A program made the translations under genes and the position numbers. A stretch of DNA of 64,000 nucleotides from Mactra quadrangularis (Eukaryota; Mollusca; Bivalvia; Venerida; Mactridae): contig CM046305.1 in NCBI GenBank assembly GCA_025267735.1, forward strand, positions 37,655,108 to 37,719,107, written 5' to 3'. A model generated the notes under the pieces. It saw only the letters and a program-made list of their open reading frames with translations. It was not told the DNA's origin and did not search any database. Positions 11,401-20,372 of the stretch are shown here, piece after piece. Each line of letters begins with the position of its first letter. Position 1 is the stretch's first letter.

Positions 11401-13018
11401 CTCATCATAATATTCATGACGAAATTGTTATGATACGTAACTTGTTTACATTGTCTACGTCACGCAATTTGAAATGAGCCACCCAATCGCAGACTGTGAA
11501 TAATACCGCTGTTAAATTTGCATGCAAACCTTGGTCTAAAAATAGAAATTACGAATTCAAAATGTGATTAATAGTGTTTTCGTCTAGATGAAAGCTTTGC
11601 ATTGATTGGTCGAAACAAAGTTCATTTCGACGTGACCTTGCATTGACTAAGTAGAGATCCAGTACGACAACGCGAGTAGAACAGGATCTCTGTTTACGGA
11701 GATTGAGTGGTCCAGTACCTCCAAATCTGTCTTGATCCACAATTATTTTGCAAATTCCATCTACTGATTGTTTCTACAGCTGAAATCTATCTATCATAGT
11801 CTTTAAGCCACGTGTTCCAAATAAAAGTTTACTAATGGTATCAACGTATCATACACGTCACGTCTATATATCTGACAGTATTACTTCAACTCTACATAAT
11901 CTTGTTTAATCTCCATTTTTAGAAAAAAGACAATTATATTTAATTACATGTAAATGTAAAAAATATCTCCGTTTCCATTTATGCTTCCCTAAGCCAATTG
12001 TACACCATTATCTTAAAAGATTCTTTTTTATCATCAGATAAATAGGTGATTTTCAAAGAAAATGATGTCGTCGTTTTCGAGTCATTAGATTTCTTGGTAA
12101 AACATCATCTGTCATTTTGTCTATATTTAGCTTTGATATGCCTGAAAACCAGTTTCTTCTTGTGAAGTAATGCCAGTGTTTTCGAGTCATTTAATTTCTC
12201 AGTAAAACTTCGTCTATCTTTAAGGCTATATTTAGTTTCGATATGCCTGGCAACAATTTTACATCTATTGAAATCACGTTTTATGTGTTCTATATACTTG
12301 TATTGCAATACTGTAATTTTACTATATGTATAGTTATCATATTGAGAAAGACAGTTTAATATAACATGCACATGTGGTATTCCTTTCTGGTTAAGACATG
12401 TTTAAAGAAACTACATACTGTACGTATGCAGCATTTAAATGGTGATTTAAATTTTAATACGGAATTATGATCGTGCCTTTAAAATGAAATCGTCGCCTTA
12501 ACATTTTGGCACATGACAAAACAGCCTATTATCCCTCTCGCTGGATTTTCTATAAAAATAAATAACAAAATTGCATTACACCATATGGAAAGTTTTCAAT
12601 TTTTTTATCATTTTTTCATTTATTTCTAAAAATCGTGATCCCAGAGGAAGTGTTGATTTAAGATTGTGTGCAAAATGTAAGCAAATTCAAAGTTGTATTA
12701 TAGATACATGCATTTACGTTTTATAGGGGTCCAGGATCAAATAAATTTAACTATAATTACTTTAGAATAGATACATAAATATTTACACATAATGCCTCCT
12801 TATGGAGCGGACGGACCCTCTCAAAAATTCAAATCATTCATTCATTCAATTTTTTTTCAGAGTATGAACAGCAGGATTCCGAAACTTTGTTGCAATCGAA
12901 TACAAACACTGGAGAAACGAAGAAAGAAAGAAAGAATCCGACTACAAGAAATAGATTTTATAGCAGAACAGTGTCAACATTTAGAAGAATGATCGGATGT
13001 TGTTTCGGAAAAACTTAA
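2321..13018 (+). CDS. Four-exon gene model, unrecognised basic 150-residue protein
   Basis: The model joins 2321-2458, 9574-9599, 10719-10849 and 12861-13018 (453 nt, 150 residues plus TAA). Support: all junctions are GT-AG, intron phases (0, 2, 1) agree, each exon is open only in the used frame, and acceptors follow good pyrimidine tracts. The protein starts MNYYNVRTSLS, has a Lys/Arg-rich centre (KEKQKRRHH), an acidic/Gln segment (EYEQQDSE) and a basic C-terminus ending RRMIGCCFGKT, where the two adjacent cysteines could be lipid-modified (inference). No signal peptide or membrane segment is seen. I do not recognise the family. Introns 1-3 are loaded with MITEs. Additional micro-exons inside the 7-kb first intron cannot be excluded. 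Confidence 0.6.
3301..3668 (+). repeat. 184-bp tandem duplication spanning the start of a MITE
   Basis: Positions 3301-3484 and 3485-3668 are nearly identical. The unit covers about 117 bp of unique flank plus the first 67 bp of the family D element, so the duplication happened after that element inserted. Confidence 0.85.
3418..3892 (+). mobile_element. MITE family D (CAGGGGCGGATCCAG ends), interrupted by duplication
   Basis: Ends are CAGGGGCGGATCCAG and CTGGATCCGCCCATG, with G- and C-runs inside both termini. It is enlarged to 475 bp by the 184-bp tandem duplication; sister copies are about 275-280 bp. The five bases flanking each end match at 4 of 5 positions. Confidence 0.8.
3903..4212 (+). 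mobile_element. tRNA-headed SINE, family 1
   Basis: The tRNA-like head has an A box (TAGCTTAGTCGGTAGCGC) and a B box (GGTTTGAGTCTC), followed by a body shared with reverse copies at 13960-14280 and 24993-25287. It ends near TTTGTTTACAAAATG. The head lacks a convincing cloverleaf, so I do not call it a tRNA gene. Confidence 0.75.
4477..4976. mobile_element. MITE family H, 7-bp target duplication
   Basis: A 500-bp non-coding element whose terminal inverted repeats begin CAGGGATT and contain AACAGGGATTTGTAACGA. It is flanked by GTATAGA and GTATAGG (6 of 7 identical). A second copy at 53239-53734 has a perfect 7-bp duplication, supporting these borders. Confidence 0.85.
5250..5713. mobile_element. 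hAT-type MITE (TAGGGGTGTAAC ends)
   Basis: Ends are TAGGGGTGTAAC and GTTACACCCCTA, with subterminal GGTTAACCGATATACCGG and the ATATTGCAATA-type motif. The 8-bp flanks agree at only 5 of 8 positions. The related copy at 18393-18788 has a perfect 8-bp duplication of hAT type. Confidence 0.8.
6268..6493 (+). repeat. 113-bp tandem duplication
   Basis: Two nearly identical 113-bp units starting AGCGAACAATTAAC at 6268 and 6381, followed by a few bases of a third. No coding signal. Confidence 0.85.
7172..7414. repeat. MITE with TAGTCCAA ends
   Basis: Inverted termini read TAGTCCAAGAGCCGAGGCCG on the left and, reverse-complemented, TAGTCCAACAGCCGAGGCCG on the right, continuing for about 26 bp. The 243-bp body is non-coding. 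No second copy was found in the window. Confidence 0.7.
7919..8115 (+). mobile_element. tRNA-headed SINE, family 3 (Ser/Leu-like head)
   Basis: The head GGCGTGGCCGAGCGGTTA resembles a class II tRNA A box, and TTTGAATCCC serves as the B box. The body shares CTAACCCGTTGTTTCTTTGA with a reverse copy at 42098-42282 and a fragment at 17069-17190. Confidence 0.75.
8157..8392. repeat. Fold-back MITE with 48-bp arms
   Basis: The left arm (TTTTTTCTCAACTGTCAAAG onward) pairs with the right arm ending CTTTGACAGTTGAGAAAAAA. The arm sequence recurs alone near 50003-50045 and partly near 56297. It sits close to the downstream end of the family 3 SINE. Confidence 0.75.
8627..8909. mobile_element. MITE built of internal repeats, about 9-bp target duplication
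   Basis: Inverted ends ATGTATGTGAAGACAGCA enclose four to five degenerate copies, in both orientations, of a unit containing CTGTACTGCCGAAAATTCTA. Flanks CCGAAATGC and CCAAAATGC match at 8 of 9 positions. Confidence 0.8.
9307..9435. repeat. Short fold-back element
   Basis: Arms of about 27 bp (CGATTGAATGAATAAGCGAA and its near-perfect inverse ending TTCATTCAATCG) enclose about 75 bp. Non-coding; lies 139 bp upstream of the micro-exon at 9574. Confidence 0.65.
9574..9599 (+). CDS. Small gene, exon 2 (26-nt micro-exon)
   Basis: It is bounded by a strong acceptor (TCTATTCTTTCAG) and the donor GTAAGTAG. In phase 0 it reads N-K-K-M-D-V-L-Y and leaves CG for the next exon. The internal ATG at 9583 is in a good context (AAAATGG) and could be an alternative start, giving a 101-residue product. 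Confidence 0.55.
9662..9905 (+). mobile_element. tRNA-headed SINE, family 2, in intron 2
   Basis: Head with GGTAGCGCAGTTGGTAGC and B box GGGTTCGAATCC, then the family body (CCATGAAAATTTGACAATGA) shared with copies at 63047 and 51553. An internal duplication of CCTCCATTAATAAGGTATAT is specific to this copy. Confidence 0.8.
9906..10718 (+). other. Remainder of intron 2, nothing clear
   Basis: A short string TTGATAGCCTCTGGGTACG near 10132 recurs at 14482 and 63961, suggesting a dispersed repeat end. No exon-like segment was found before the acceptor at 10717-10718. Confidence 0.4.
10719..10849 (+). CDS. Small gene, exon 3, with tandem NAGNAG acceptor
   Basis: Open in one frame: RQVMQDEANYLIQEQ, then a lysine/arginine-rich run and YSDPVDEREIS, ending in phase 1 at donor GTAAGTGTG. 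The acceptor region reads CAGCAG, so use of the upstream AG (exon start 10716) would insert one extra arginine codon. That is a classic tandem-acceptor arrangement. Confidence 0.65.
11303..11705. mobile_element. MITE family C, full copy with perfect 9-bp target duplication
   Basis: A 403-bp non-coding element with CAATCTG and GGAGATTG ends. AGTGGTCCA occurs at 11294-11302 and 11706-11714, exactly at the borders. It contains an internal palindromic motif around GATCTAAAATTT and AATTTAGATC. It lies inside intron 3 of the small gene. Confidence 0.9.
11715..12860 (+). other. Remainder of intron 3
   Basis: Positions about 12060-12270 hold two diverged direct copies of a motif around TTTTCGAGTCATT, with ATATTTAG and GATATGCCTG nearby. 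Otherwise the stretch is AT-rich and featureless up to the pyrimidine tract of the acceptor at 12860. Confidence 0.4.
12861..13018 (+). CDS. Small gene, terminal exon 4
   Basis: The acceptor TTTTTTTTCAG precedes AG-TAT-GAA in the phase left by exon 3. The frame reads EYEQQDSETLLQSN, then a Lys/Arg/Thr-rich segment, FYSRTVSTFRR and MIGCCFGKT before TAA at 13016-13018. An AATAAT-like polyadenylation variant lies near 13054; no canonical AATAAA was seen close by. Confidence 0.65.
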
Positions 13019-13149
13019 TTATTTTTTATAATACTTTTTTCAGAAAAAAAGAGAAATAATTTATTTTATATATTCATGTATGTATTGACATTTAACATGT
13101 GTGTAAAGACGATCTGTACGAGTCTGAACCACTGACGACGCTATATAAA

Positions 13150-13566
13150 CAACATTCAGAACTCCTCGGCCATTCACTACGAATATTCTTCGGGCATTTT
13201 TAGACGTCATTTTTGAATTACCTTTGCGTCGCATGCCAAAAACAAAATGCATCAAACGGTGTTGAAGTTAACAAATGCACGATCGTTTAGGCGATGATAA
13301 ATGCTTCGTTTTAGTCCATAAATTTGAAATAAACGATTTATTTATATTCCTGAACTGTATTAAGTCACATATACATCACACAAATGATTTTACTTAGCTT
13401 GGTGCGTTTGCGACAAGAAGTATATATTGCTTAATCGTTATGTCCATTGATGACATGTATATGCTTCGTTTTGCGTATGCAGCGAAACCCAGTATTCTTG
13501 ACGTACCCTCATGAATCCTTCCTAGATTATTAATTGAATGAATGGTCGAGGAGTTCCAAATGTATA
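13150..13566. repeat. Fold-back MITE family B, diverged and interrupted copy
   Basis: Left-arm sequence runs 13150-13335 (compare ACGGTGTTGAAGTTAACAAA) and a right-arm remnant (GGTCGAGGAGTTCC) is at 13540-13560. Unrelated sequence lies between, so this copy is old or interrupted. It starts about 130 bp beyond the stop codon of the small gene. Confidence 0.6.
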
Positions 13567-13959
13567 TACAGATGTGTAAATAGTGTCTTTGGCGGATTGG
13601 AACCGTGCTGGTCGCAAATTGGTTTAGTTAATGACGTTCGCGTCGTTGCTATGGAAACGTCAAAATAATAATCGTTGTATTTTTGATAATAATATGTGTC
13701 TTGTACGTTAAGTGTTACTTTTGTGTAGTTTTTATTCTTAAAAACATTCTGTAGAAGGTTAAGTTTGGTGTAAGGTCGGTTTTTTATTTCATTGAGTGAG
13801 CTAAAAATATTTTCTGACTCGTGGCATGTTGAAACAAAAAACGATATAATTCCAAACGTACGAGTAAACTGCTTTCATGTCCTATTTCTGTATAATTGAA
13901 AAAAATATTGTGAACAGTATAAGTTGATGTCATTTCTCCCCAGTACGACACCTTGACCT
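13567..13959. other. Spacer, nothing recognised
   Basis: AT-rich sequence without a supportable exon or repeat border. Confidence 0.4.
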
Positions 13960-14280
13960 TATTGTTTGTTTGTTTTGTTGGGTATAACGCCGTAGCAACA
14001 CATTGTATAGGCCATTTAACGGCGGTCTGTCAACCTACTCACTCCTCTTGGAAAGGCCAAATCTCTGGATTTAGCTGTTAACCAACTTCAAAGCACATAC
14101 TTTCGTTAGTAACTGACAACTGCCCTACATAATTAGAAATCATTGGTAGGAGGGAGAGTGGCCGGGAAATAATTTCATGACCAAGCTCCATGAAAGTATG
14201 CCCCGCCCGGGAATCGAACCCACGCCCACTCTGTCAGAAGACTTGCGTGCTACCAACTGAGCTTACCTAGCCGGGCGGCT
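13960..14280 (-). mobile_element. tRNA-headed SINE, family 1, reverse
   Basis: Read on the minus strand, the head (GCCCGGCTAGGTAAGCTCAG) and B box (GGTTCGATTCCC) lie at the right end and the family body continues leftward. It is close in layout to the copy at 24993-25287. Confidence 0.8.
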
Positions 14281-14285
14281 TCCTT

Positions 14286-15352
14286 GACCTTATTTTTTCA
14301 GTAAAGTAAAATCTAAAGTTGTTTTTATCTTTGTTCGATCAACACAATGTTTCAATGTAAAATATATAAGCCAAAAATGATTCAGAATGATTTTAGACCC
14401 TTCCCTATATTGGCATTCAACATTTGATAATTTTCATACATAGAGGCTATAAAGATTTTCGATCTAGCTTAGATCGAGAATCTTGATAACCTCTAGGTAC
14501 GAGAATGCATTGTATGATGCATTTTGCTTTGTGTTTTACATACGCTAATACTTGCCCCATTTTACGAAAAAGTATAATAAAATATTTATATTTTGATGTA
14601 TATTGTACTTTATTTTAAAAGTAGCCATTAGTTGTCCAAGAATAAATGCGCCTTATGAAGACTTTATGTAGTTTTAGATTTTGCAAGTTACAAATGATAT
14701 AAGAACGAAAACAAAGCAGTGCTACCTAGAGCCAGTTAAAAAAGAGTTCCGCTGCCTAGTGCTCAATGACATTTTTATGCGCGGTTGCTACAATGTAACG
14801 CTAGCAAGCGGAATTATTTCGGAACACTCTGATATTTCCATATACCCCAATCTTATTTTTGCATCTAGAAGCAAGCCGTACAATAGAACATTATTACAAG
14901 AAAAGTGCTTTATAAAACATTGGGTATCTATATCATTGCACAACAGGTTCCTTTTTGGAGGGAAGTTCGGTTGTGTTGACTTTGAGCGGAAAATTCAACT
15001 TACAACTCCTTAGTTTTTTACAAATTCAGAGTATTTAGTTCGTGATATTCAATATGTTGGCTAACGCTTGTTTTTCTTCAAATTCTTACAGTAGCCAAAT
15101 GATAAGAAAGGTTCAAATAGTGCATAAAATGAACATCACGCTTTTTTGTTAGAAAATTCCCACTTTTCCTTATGAGATGCGATGGTTTGCTCTGAATGCT
15201 CTGCACAAAATTTGATTATTTTTGGCACATGAGTTAGTTTATGGCTCGAGTCAAATTTTGTTTGAATGATTAAAGGCTTACGATCAAAACTCAATAAATC
15301 AATTATAAATTTTCGGGGAAAGAAACTAAATAGTTATTTTATGCACTATTAA
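14286..15352. other. Spacer with one unsupported open frame
   Basis: A 110-codon frame (14681-15013, plus) lacks a proper start or splice-bounded context and has no recognisable motif. The string near 14462-14507 recurs at 10132 and 63961. Otherwise nothing was identified. Confidence 0.35.
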
Positions 15353-15832
15353 ATGCGATTCAATTATTCGTCTCTAAAGAAAAATCGGCGAAAAACAAAT
15401 TCCTGTTTACCCCCATCAGTTGTTGTTGTAGATCACGTGACTATACATGTAGACCTTGAAAATGATACCAGTCCAATGACTTTAGACCTTGAAAATGGTA
15501 ATAATCCCATGACTTTAGACCTTGAAAATGATACTAATCACATGACTTTAGACCTTGAAAATGATACTAATCACATGACTTTAGACCTTGAAAATGATAC
15601 TAATCACATGACTTTAGACCTTGAAAATGATACTAATCACATAACTTTAGACCTTGAAAATCATACCAATCACATGACTTTAGACCTTGAAAATGATGAA
15701 GATCACATAACTATAGACCTTGAGAATGATACCAACTATAAATTAGTTGGCTCCACAAGTAATGTTACCAGTTTATACATGTATTCTCTAGCGTGTCGTG
15801 TATTGTTATATTTCATATACATTTATGTATAG
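15353..15832 (+). CDS. Tandem-repeat open reading frame, 159 codons, doubtful gene
   Basis: An ATG-initiated frame contains eight to nine copies of an 11-residue unit (consensus LDLENDTNHMT), encoded by an in-frame 33-bp minisatellite at about 15455-15740. It ends in a hydrophobic tail (about the last 20 residues) that could be a membrane segment. No splice sites, promoter or homologue is recognised. Because the unit length is a multiple of three, expansion alone could keep the frame open, so translation is uncertain. Confidence 0.3.
   Translation: MRFNYSSLKKNRRKTNSCLPPSVVVVDHVTIHVDLENDTSPMTLDLENGNNPMTLDLENDTNHMTLDLENDTNHMTLDLENDTNHMTLDLENDTNHITLDLENHTNHMTLDLENDEDHITIDLENDTNYKLVGSTSNVTSLYMYSLACRVLLYFIYIYV
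15455..15740 (+). repeat. 33-bp minisatellite
   Basis: About 8.5 units of a 33-bp repeat containing GACCTTGAAAATGATACTAA. Central units are nearly identical and edge units diverge, as expected for a recently homogenised array. Confidence 0.9.
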
Positions 15833-15894
15833 TTGTCAGGATGAGTTAGATTTCTATTAGCAGAGACGATTCTCCAGAGAAATATTGCTATATG

Positions 15895-16260
15895 TACAAA
15901 AGACCGGTAGTGCCATTTCAACTTCACGAATTTCCGATTTCATCTTCATGAATTCACATTTTCAACAAACGGAATTCATGAATTCACGAAGTCAACTTCA
16001 CGCATTCACGATTTCAACTTCACGAATTCACGATTTCAACTTTACGAAGTCAACTTCACGAATTCACGATTTCAACTTCGTGAATTCATGAAGTTGAAAT
16101 CGTGAATTCATTAAGTTGAAATTGTTAATTCATGAAGCTGAAATCGTTAATTCGTGAATTCCGTATGCTGAAAACGCGAATTCACGAAGTTAAAAATGTG
16201 AATTCTTGAAGATGAAGTCGGGAAATCATGAAGTTCAAATGGCACTACTGGTCTTTCGTA
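15895..16260. mobile_element. Fold-back minisatellite element, copy 1
   Basis: Ends TACAAAAGACCGGTAGTGCC and GGCACTACTGGTCTTTCGTA are inverted. The interior is a run of about 21-bp units containing ACGAATTCACGATTTCAAC that flips orientation in the middle, giving many EcoRI-like GAATTC strings. A second copy is at 20949-21245. Confidence 0.85.
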
Positions 16261-16641
16261 TAAATGCAATATGATTGTGATGATTCCTACAGTGTCAATC
16301 ATTAGTTTGGAGACATTTTCACTAAGTAGGCCTACTATATAGCTTATTTCGAAATTTGATAACTTTCGAGTTTGAAATGATTTTATGTTTTGCTTTTAAG
16401 ATCTTATTTTGGTTCTTTTTACAATTGAGTTACCAAAGTAGGTTAAAATTGTGCTATAGAATTGAATTGAACATGATTATGAAGGCTTTGTGATATCAGA
16501 TCCTGATTCTTATTTAGTGTATTGCAATCTTGAAATTTGTTTCCACTTTATAGCCAATCATACCAAATAAAGTAAAACTAATGTTTCTACAAGACAATTA
16601 TTGAAATTTAAGAAATTTTGTAAATTTCTTCAGCTCAAAAC
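16261..16641. other. Spacer, nothing recognised
   Basis: AT-rich sequence with no supportable feature. Confidence 0.4.
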
Positions 16642-16862
16642 AAGCCGCGGTCGTGGCGTAGTGGTTAGCATGTCTGACTTTGAATCCGGAGATCCTAGAT
16701 TCGAACCCGGTCGCGGTAGGTCATACCTTATACACGAGTTGACGGCCTCGTGGTAGGGTAAGTTAGTACTTGTGATAGAAAAAGTGTTTAGGAAACCTAT
16801 AGTAGGAAGAGCCGGCCGTCGTATATATGACCTAAATATGTGTTGAATACGACGTTAAAAGA
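16642..16862 (+). mobile_element. tRNA-headed SINE, family 4
   Basis: The head GGTCGTGGCGTAGTGGTTAG and B box GATTCGAACCCGG are followed by a body ending TGTTGAATACGACGTTAAAA, the ACGTTAAA-type tail common to these SINEs. Only one copy is in the window. Confidence 0.75.
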
Positions 16863-17068
16863 ACCAGAAAAAATAAACCAAACAAATCAGCTTAAAACTT
16901 TTGGTGGGCACTGTATTTATATAAAAACTTTCTATATCAAATGAGAACATATTTGTGGCTAAGTTAAAACATGAATATTGGTTGCATAAGAAATAGGAGT
17001 GGCGTCTTATATATCAAGAAACGCACCCAAACGCGCGAAGCAATTATCCATTACTTCTTAATATAGAA

Positions 17069-17190
17069 GCGGAGGTGACCATGTGGTTTCGACGTTAGAC
17101 TGCTAATCATCTGATAGCCAGCTCAATGTTGAGTGAAATCATATAATAAACCTACCTCGTTGTTTCTTTGAGCAAATAAAACAATATTCT
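17069..17190 (+). mobile_element. SINE family 3 fragment
   Basis: Diverged head (GCGGAGGTGACCATGTGG) and the shared CTACCTCGTTGTTTCTTTGA segment. Truncated. Confidence 0.6.
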
Positions 17191-18384
17191 ATTAATATTC
17201 AGACATTTTAAAATGCATGTGAATGGAATATGGAATAAGACTTTCAAGCTTAGTGCTTTATAATTGATTTTACATCTTAAGGCAAGCTGAATTTTAAAAG
17301 TACCCCATCACCTTATGTCGTGTAACTAGTAAACTTGTACTTAGATATTTATTTCAAGATATTTTTAAACAATGTGTAACCCTTAACCTGCTGTATTTTT
17401 ATTATGGGCTTGTCCTGTTTGTGAATTGGGAGCAGTCTATGATTAATTCATTGAAGATATATCTTTAAAAAAATTAATGTAAAATTGTGCAGCCACGAGT
17501 ATGAAGACTGCTGTGGCTCTAAATTGGATATTGTGGTTTAGCCTTCAGCAAAATGAGGGTCACCTATACTTGTATTACCTATGTATTCTACCCTTTATTG
17601 TCTGTGTTACATATGTCATAGTGTTTCTATACCAAATAAATGTATTTATTTATGTAACATCTGCTTTTATTATTATTAGAACTGAGCTAAATGTGCTGTC
17701 CAAGAGCGACAACTCTATAAGTATTATGCTTCCAACGTTACATCTGGTTACATCCCTTTGTAGTACAGAAATCACTATGGGCGAATATTGGCAACTCACC
17801 AATGCAAATCGCTACCTATCGCTTTGTGTTCTAGTACCCTTAATTTGATTGACATCACACACTTATTTCTTTTGTCGTAAGAAGGGTACCAGGGCACAAA
17901 GCGATACGTAGCGATATGCTTAGACAACTCGCCTTACGTCCAATTCACATTCTATTGCACAATAGTAGTGCAAAAGTCGTCGAACATGGATATATAGGGC
18001 TTGATTTGCGGCTACAACTGGTTAGAGCCTTTCATGAAGAGAACTCGTCGGCTCCTTGTACAGAAAAAAACGATCACTGGTTTAAGGCTATTAACAACAG
18101 GAGCAAGTTGAGTAAGGTTATCGCTACCTTCCGCTACATACCGATGGCATACGTAGCAGTTTGTAGGTACATGCAGTGTTCGATATCCAAATATGATAAA
18201 CATCCCCCAAAAAACACTAAATATGGTATAATTTATTTTGTCACTCGATTTAATATCAATAAAAAACTATTAATTGTTGCAATCATTTTATGTCTCCAGT
18301 TATATCTCGATTATCCTAATTCGTAATGTCCGAAAAACTAGGATAATCCGTTAATTTAGTTGTTTCGGATTACTTTGAAGATGA
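17191..18384. other. Spacer with a small inverted repeat
   Basis: At 17805-17917 inverted arms around CGCTACCTATCGCTTTGTG and CACAAAGCGATACGTAGCG flank about 50 bp, probably a small MITE. Two overlapping open frames (115 and 136 codons) cross this repeat, show no motif, and are not annotated as genes. Confidence 0.45.
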
Positions 18385-18392
18385 TTACTTAT

Positions 18393-18788
18393 TAGGGGTG
18401 TAACAATACGGTGAAAACCGTATTGCAATATATTGCAATACATATTTATCTTTGCGCATACATGCAAAGCATAAATTAATGCACGTGCATCGTCTTAATT
18501 TTATGATCTAATGATCTACATGTATTACGCAAATGTTTGAAAAAGTTAGAAAAAAAGGTTTTGAATGGACTTTCAAAGATAATTATTCTCTCACTTTACG
18601 AAAAATATTTCCATGTTTCCGAACACATTTTAACATTAATTCAAACATTTAAATTTCAGACTCTGATAAAAACAATCAGTATGGAACATAACCAGAAAAA
18701 CCGGTTCAGAGAAAAACGAACCGGTTAAAAACCGTCAGAAGTCGTATTGCACTATTAACCGGTATATCGGTTAACCGTTACACCCCTA
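18393..18788. mobile_element. hAT MITE with perfect 8-bp target duplication
   Basis: Ends are TAGGGGTGTAAC and GTTACACCCCTA. TTACTTAT is duplicated at 18385-18392 and 18789-18796 and fits the hAT target pattern nTnnnnAn. The 396-bp body is related to the element at 5250 and to a fragment at 57187-57270. Confidence 0.9.
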
Positions 18789-18796
18789 TTACTTAT

Positions 18797-19264
18797 TACA
18801 TATTTTGCTTTCGAATGGAAAATGTTTTTATTCGGATGAAAACATAATATTCTTGTTAAACAATTAGGATAATTGGTATTTAACTGTAATCACATTTTAC
18901 ATTACGAGGCGCGCTATCTCATTGCAACGTTTAGAAACAGCTCACAAAAAATAAATCAGGTGATGCAATGGTCACAGATTTCCGATGCTTATCTCTGTTT
19001 TGTAAGGTTTTAATCGGAAGCGTTTAAAGTAATCCATATAAATCCATGGTTTATCCACGATCCACGAGATAGTCGTGGTTTTACTCCATGTTGCATTTTT
19101 GAACATACGTTGTATTCAAATTATCACAGCCACCACAAAGTCGGCACCAACTACATGTATACCGTTTACGTCCGCAATCACTTTCATCCGTGTATGTGTG
19201 ACCATGGCATAATGGATACTTGCCCAAACACTTTGAAAATTCTAAAATGCTCAACAATGTCAAT
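18797..19264. other. Spacer downstream of gene 2
   Basis: Nothing recognised beyond short overlapping open frames on both strands at 19081-19301, which share no motif. Confidence 0.4.
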
Positions 19265-19270
19265 TTTATT
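19265..19270 (-). terminator. Candidate polyadenylation signal of gene 2
   Basis: AATAAA on the minus strand, about 226 nt past the stop codon at 19496. The position is reasonable for a 3' UTR; no transcript evidence. Confidence 0.4.
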
Positions 19271-19296
19271 TACTAAAACGCATTATTTTGTAAAAA

Positions 19297-19460
19297 GGTA
19301 AAATTTCACTCTAAAGACCACAATGATTATTGCAAAACCGAGTGAATTTTGACGATTTAAAGTCTCAAAAGCTTAATTTGAGAAAAAAGATTCCCTACAT
19401 TAAGACTATTTCACTATTAAGACAATCGATTTTGATGGTTCTTATAGTGACACTTTACTG
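19297..19460. mobile_element. MITE family F copy in the presumed 3' UTR of gene 2
   Basis: The right end (CTTATAGTGACACTTTACTG) matches copies at 44314-44490 and 47009-47183; the left end is diverged. It begins 35 nt after the stop codon, so it would be transcribed if the 19265 signal is used. Confidence 0.6.
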
Positions 19461-19495
19461 TATTCAAGTGTTAGTTATACAAATATAATGATTTT

Positions 19496-20372
19496 TCATG
19501 ATCGTATTGACTGAGCTCGTCTATTCTTATATAAAACCATTTGTTCAGATTGTCTAAGGGGCTGGCCCCTAATACCTAAATGATTGATATCTAATGTTAT
19601 AGTACGAGATCTGTCCCGTTGTAAGTATGTTTCCCTAAAGTCTATAGCTGTGGCTGTACGTATGGGTTGGGTCAACTTTTCACTGCTCTCAGCATGTGTG
19701 TAACTGAATTTACCTCTATCTCTACCGGAAGTTGGAGCGTCTGTCAAGCGTTCGCAAGTTCGCACCCTCTGACCGGAAACTTGATGCAATGGGGACGGAT
19801 ACTGATGTATTGAATTTTCTCTTTGGAACTGAACGTATGGAGGAACCTTGGGACTACTCTTCACTCTGGGAGATTGGAATGGTATAGGAGAAACTGTGCT
19901 GCCTACTATTAAATTACCAGGTACGGTACTTAGAATATTATTCGCTGATTTCTGTAGCTGTCTTTTTTCTGTGTTCCATTTAAAGGCTGAATCCGCTGTT
20001 CCAGGTTTTACAAACTCTGCGCTTCCTAGTCTGAGAGTTCGTGTCTTTCGACGGCCACCACTTGTTGCAAATATATTACTTTCGTTTGGAAGACGGTAAC
20101 CATAGCGTTTTACTTTGACGTCATCAACGTCAAAATCTATACAATCACCGGACAAAGGGGGCGTGGACAAATTTAAATACTGATTTAACTGTATGATGTC
20201 TATCTTGTCCGTTGAAGCCACGTTTGGTACTGTATATTCGCGAACTGGAGCAAGATTTAAAGCTTTGCCTCGATCTCGCATAGAACATGTTTTAACATCC
20301 ACAGAGCTACTTTCATTACTTTCGTCATCTGATCGGGCTCGATCATGTACACTACCCTCACTGGATGCCGAC
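19496..20372 (-). CDS. Gene 2, terminal exon 3
   Basis: Acceptor CTTTTTTCTGTTATACAG. The exon encodes about 291 residues starting S-A-S-S-E-G-S-V and ending R-R-A-Q-S-I-R-S with TGA at 19498-19496. It contains RRKTRTLRLGSAEF, several SP/TP sites and INHLGIRGQPLRQSEQ near the C-terminus. Low-complexity Ser/Arg composition suggests disorder with possible short linear motifs (inference). Confidence 0.7.

Noticed and set aside
14681..15013. 110-codon open frame
   Set aside because: Begins at a non-ATG codon, has no splice-bounded context and no motif; consistent with chance in this length of DNA.
17501..18326. Two hydrophobic or polar open frames of 115 and 136 codons
   Set aside because: They run across an inverted repeat at 17805-17917 and show no domain or splice signals.
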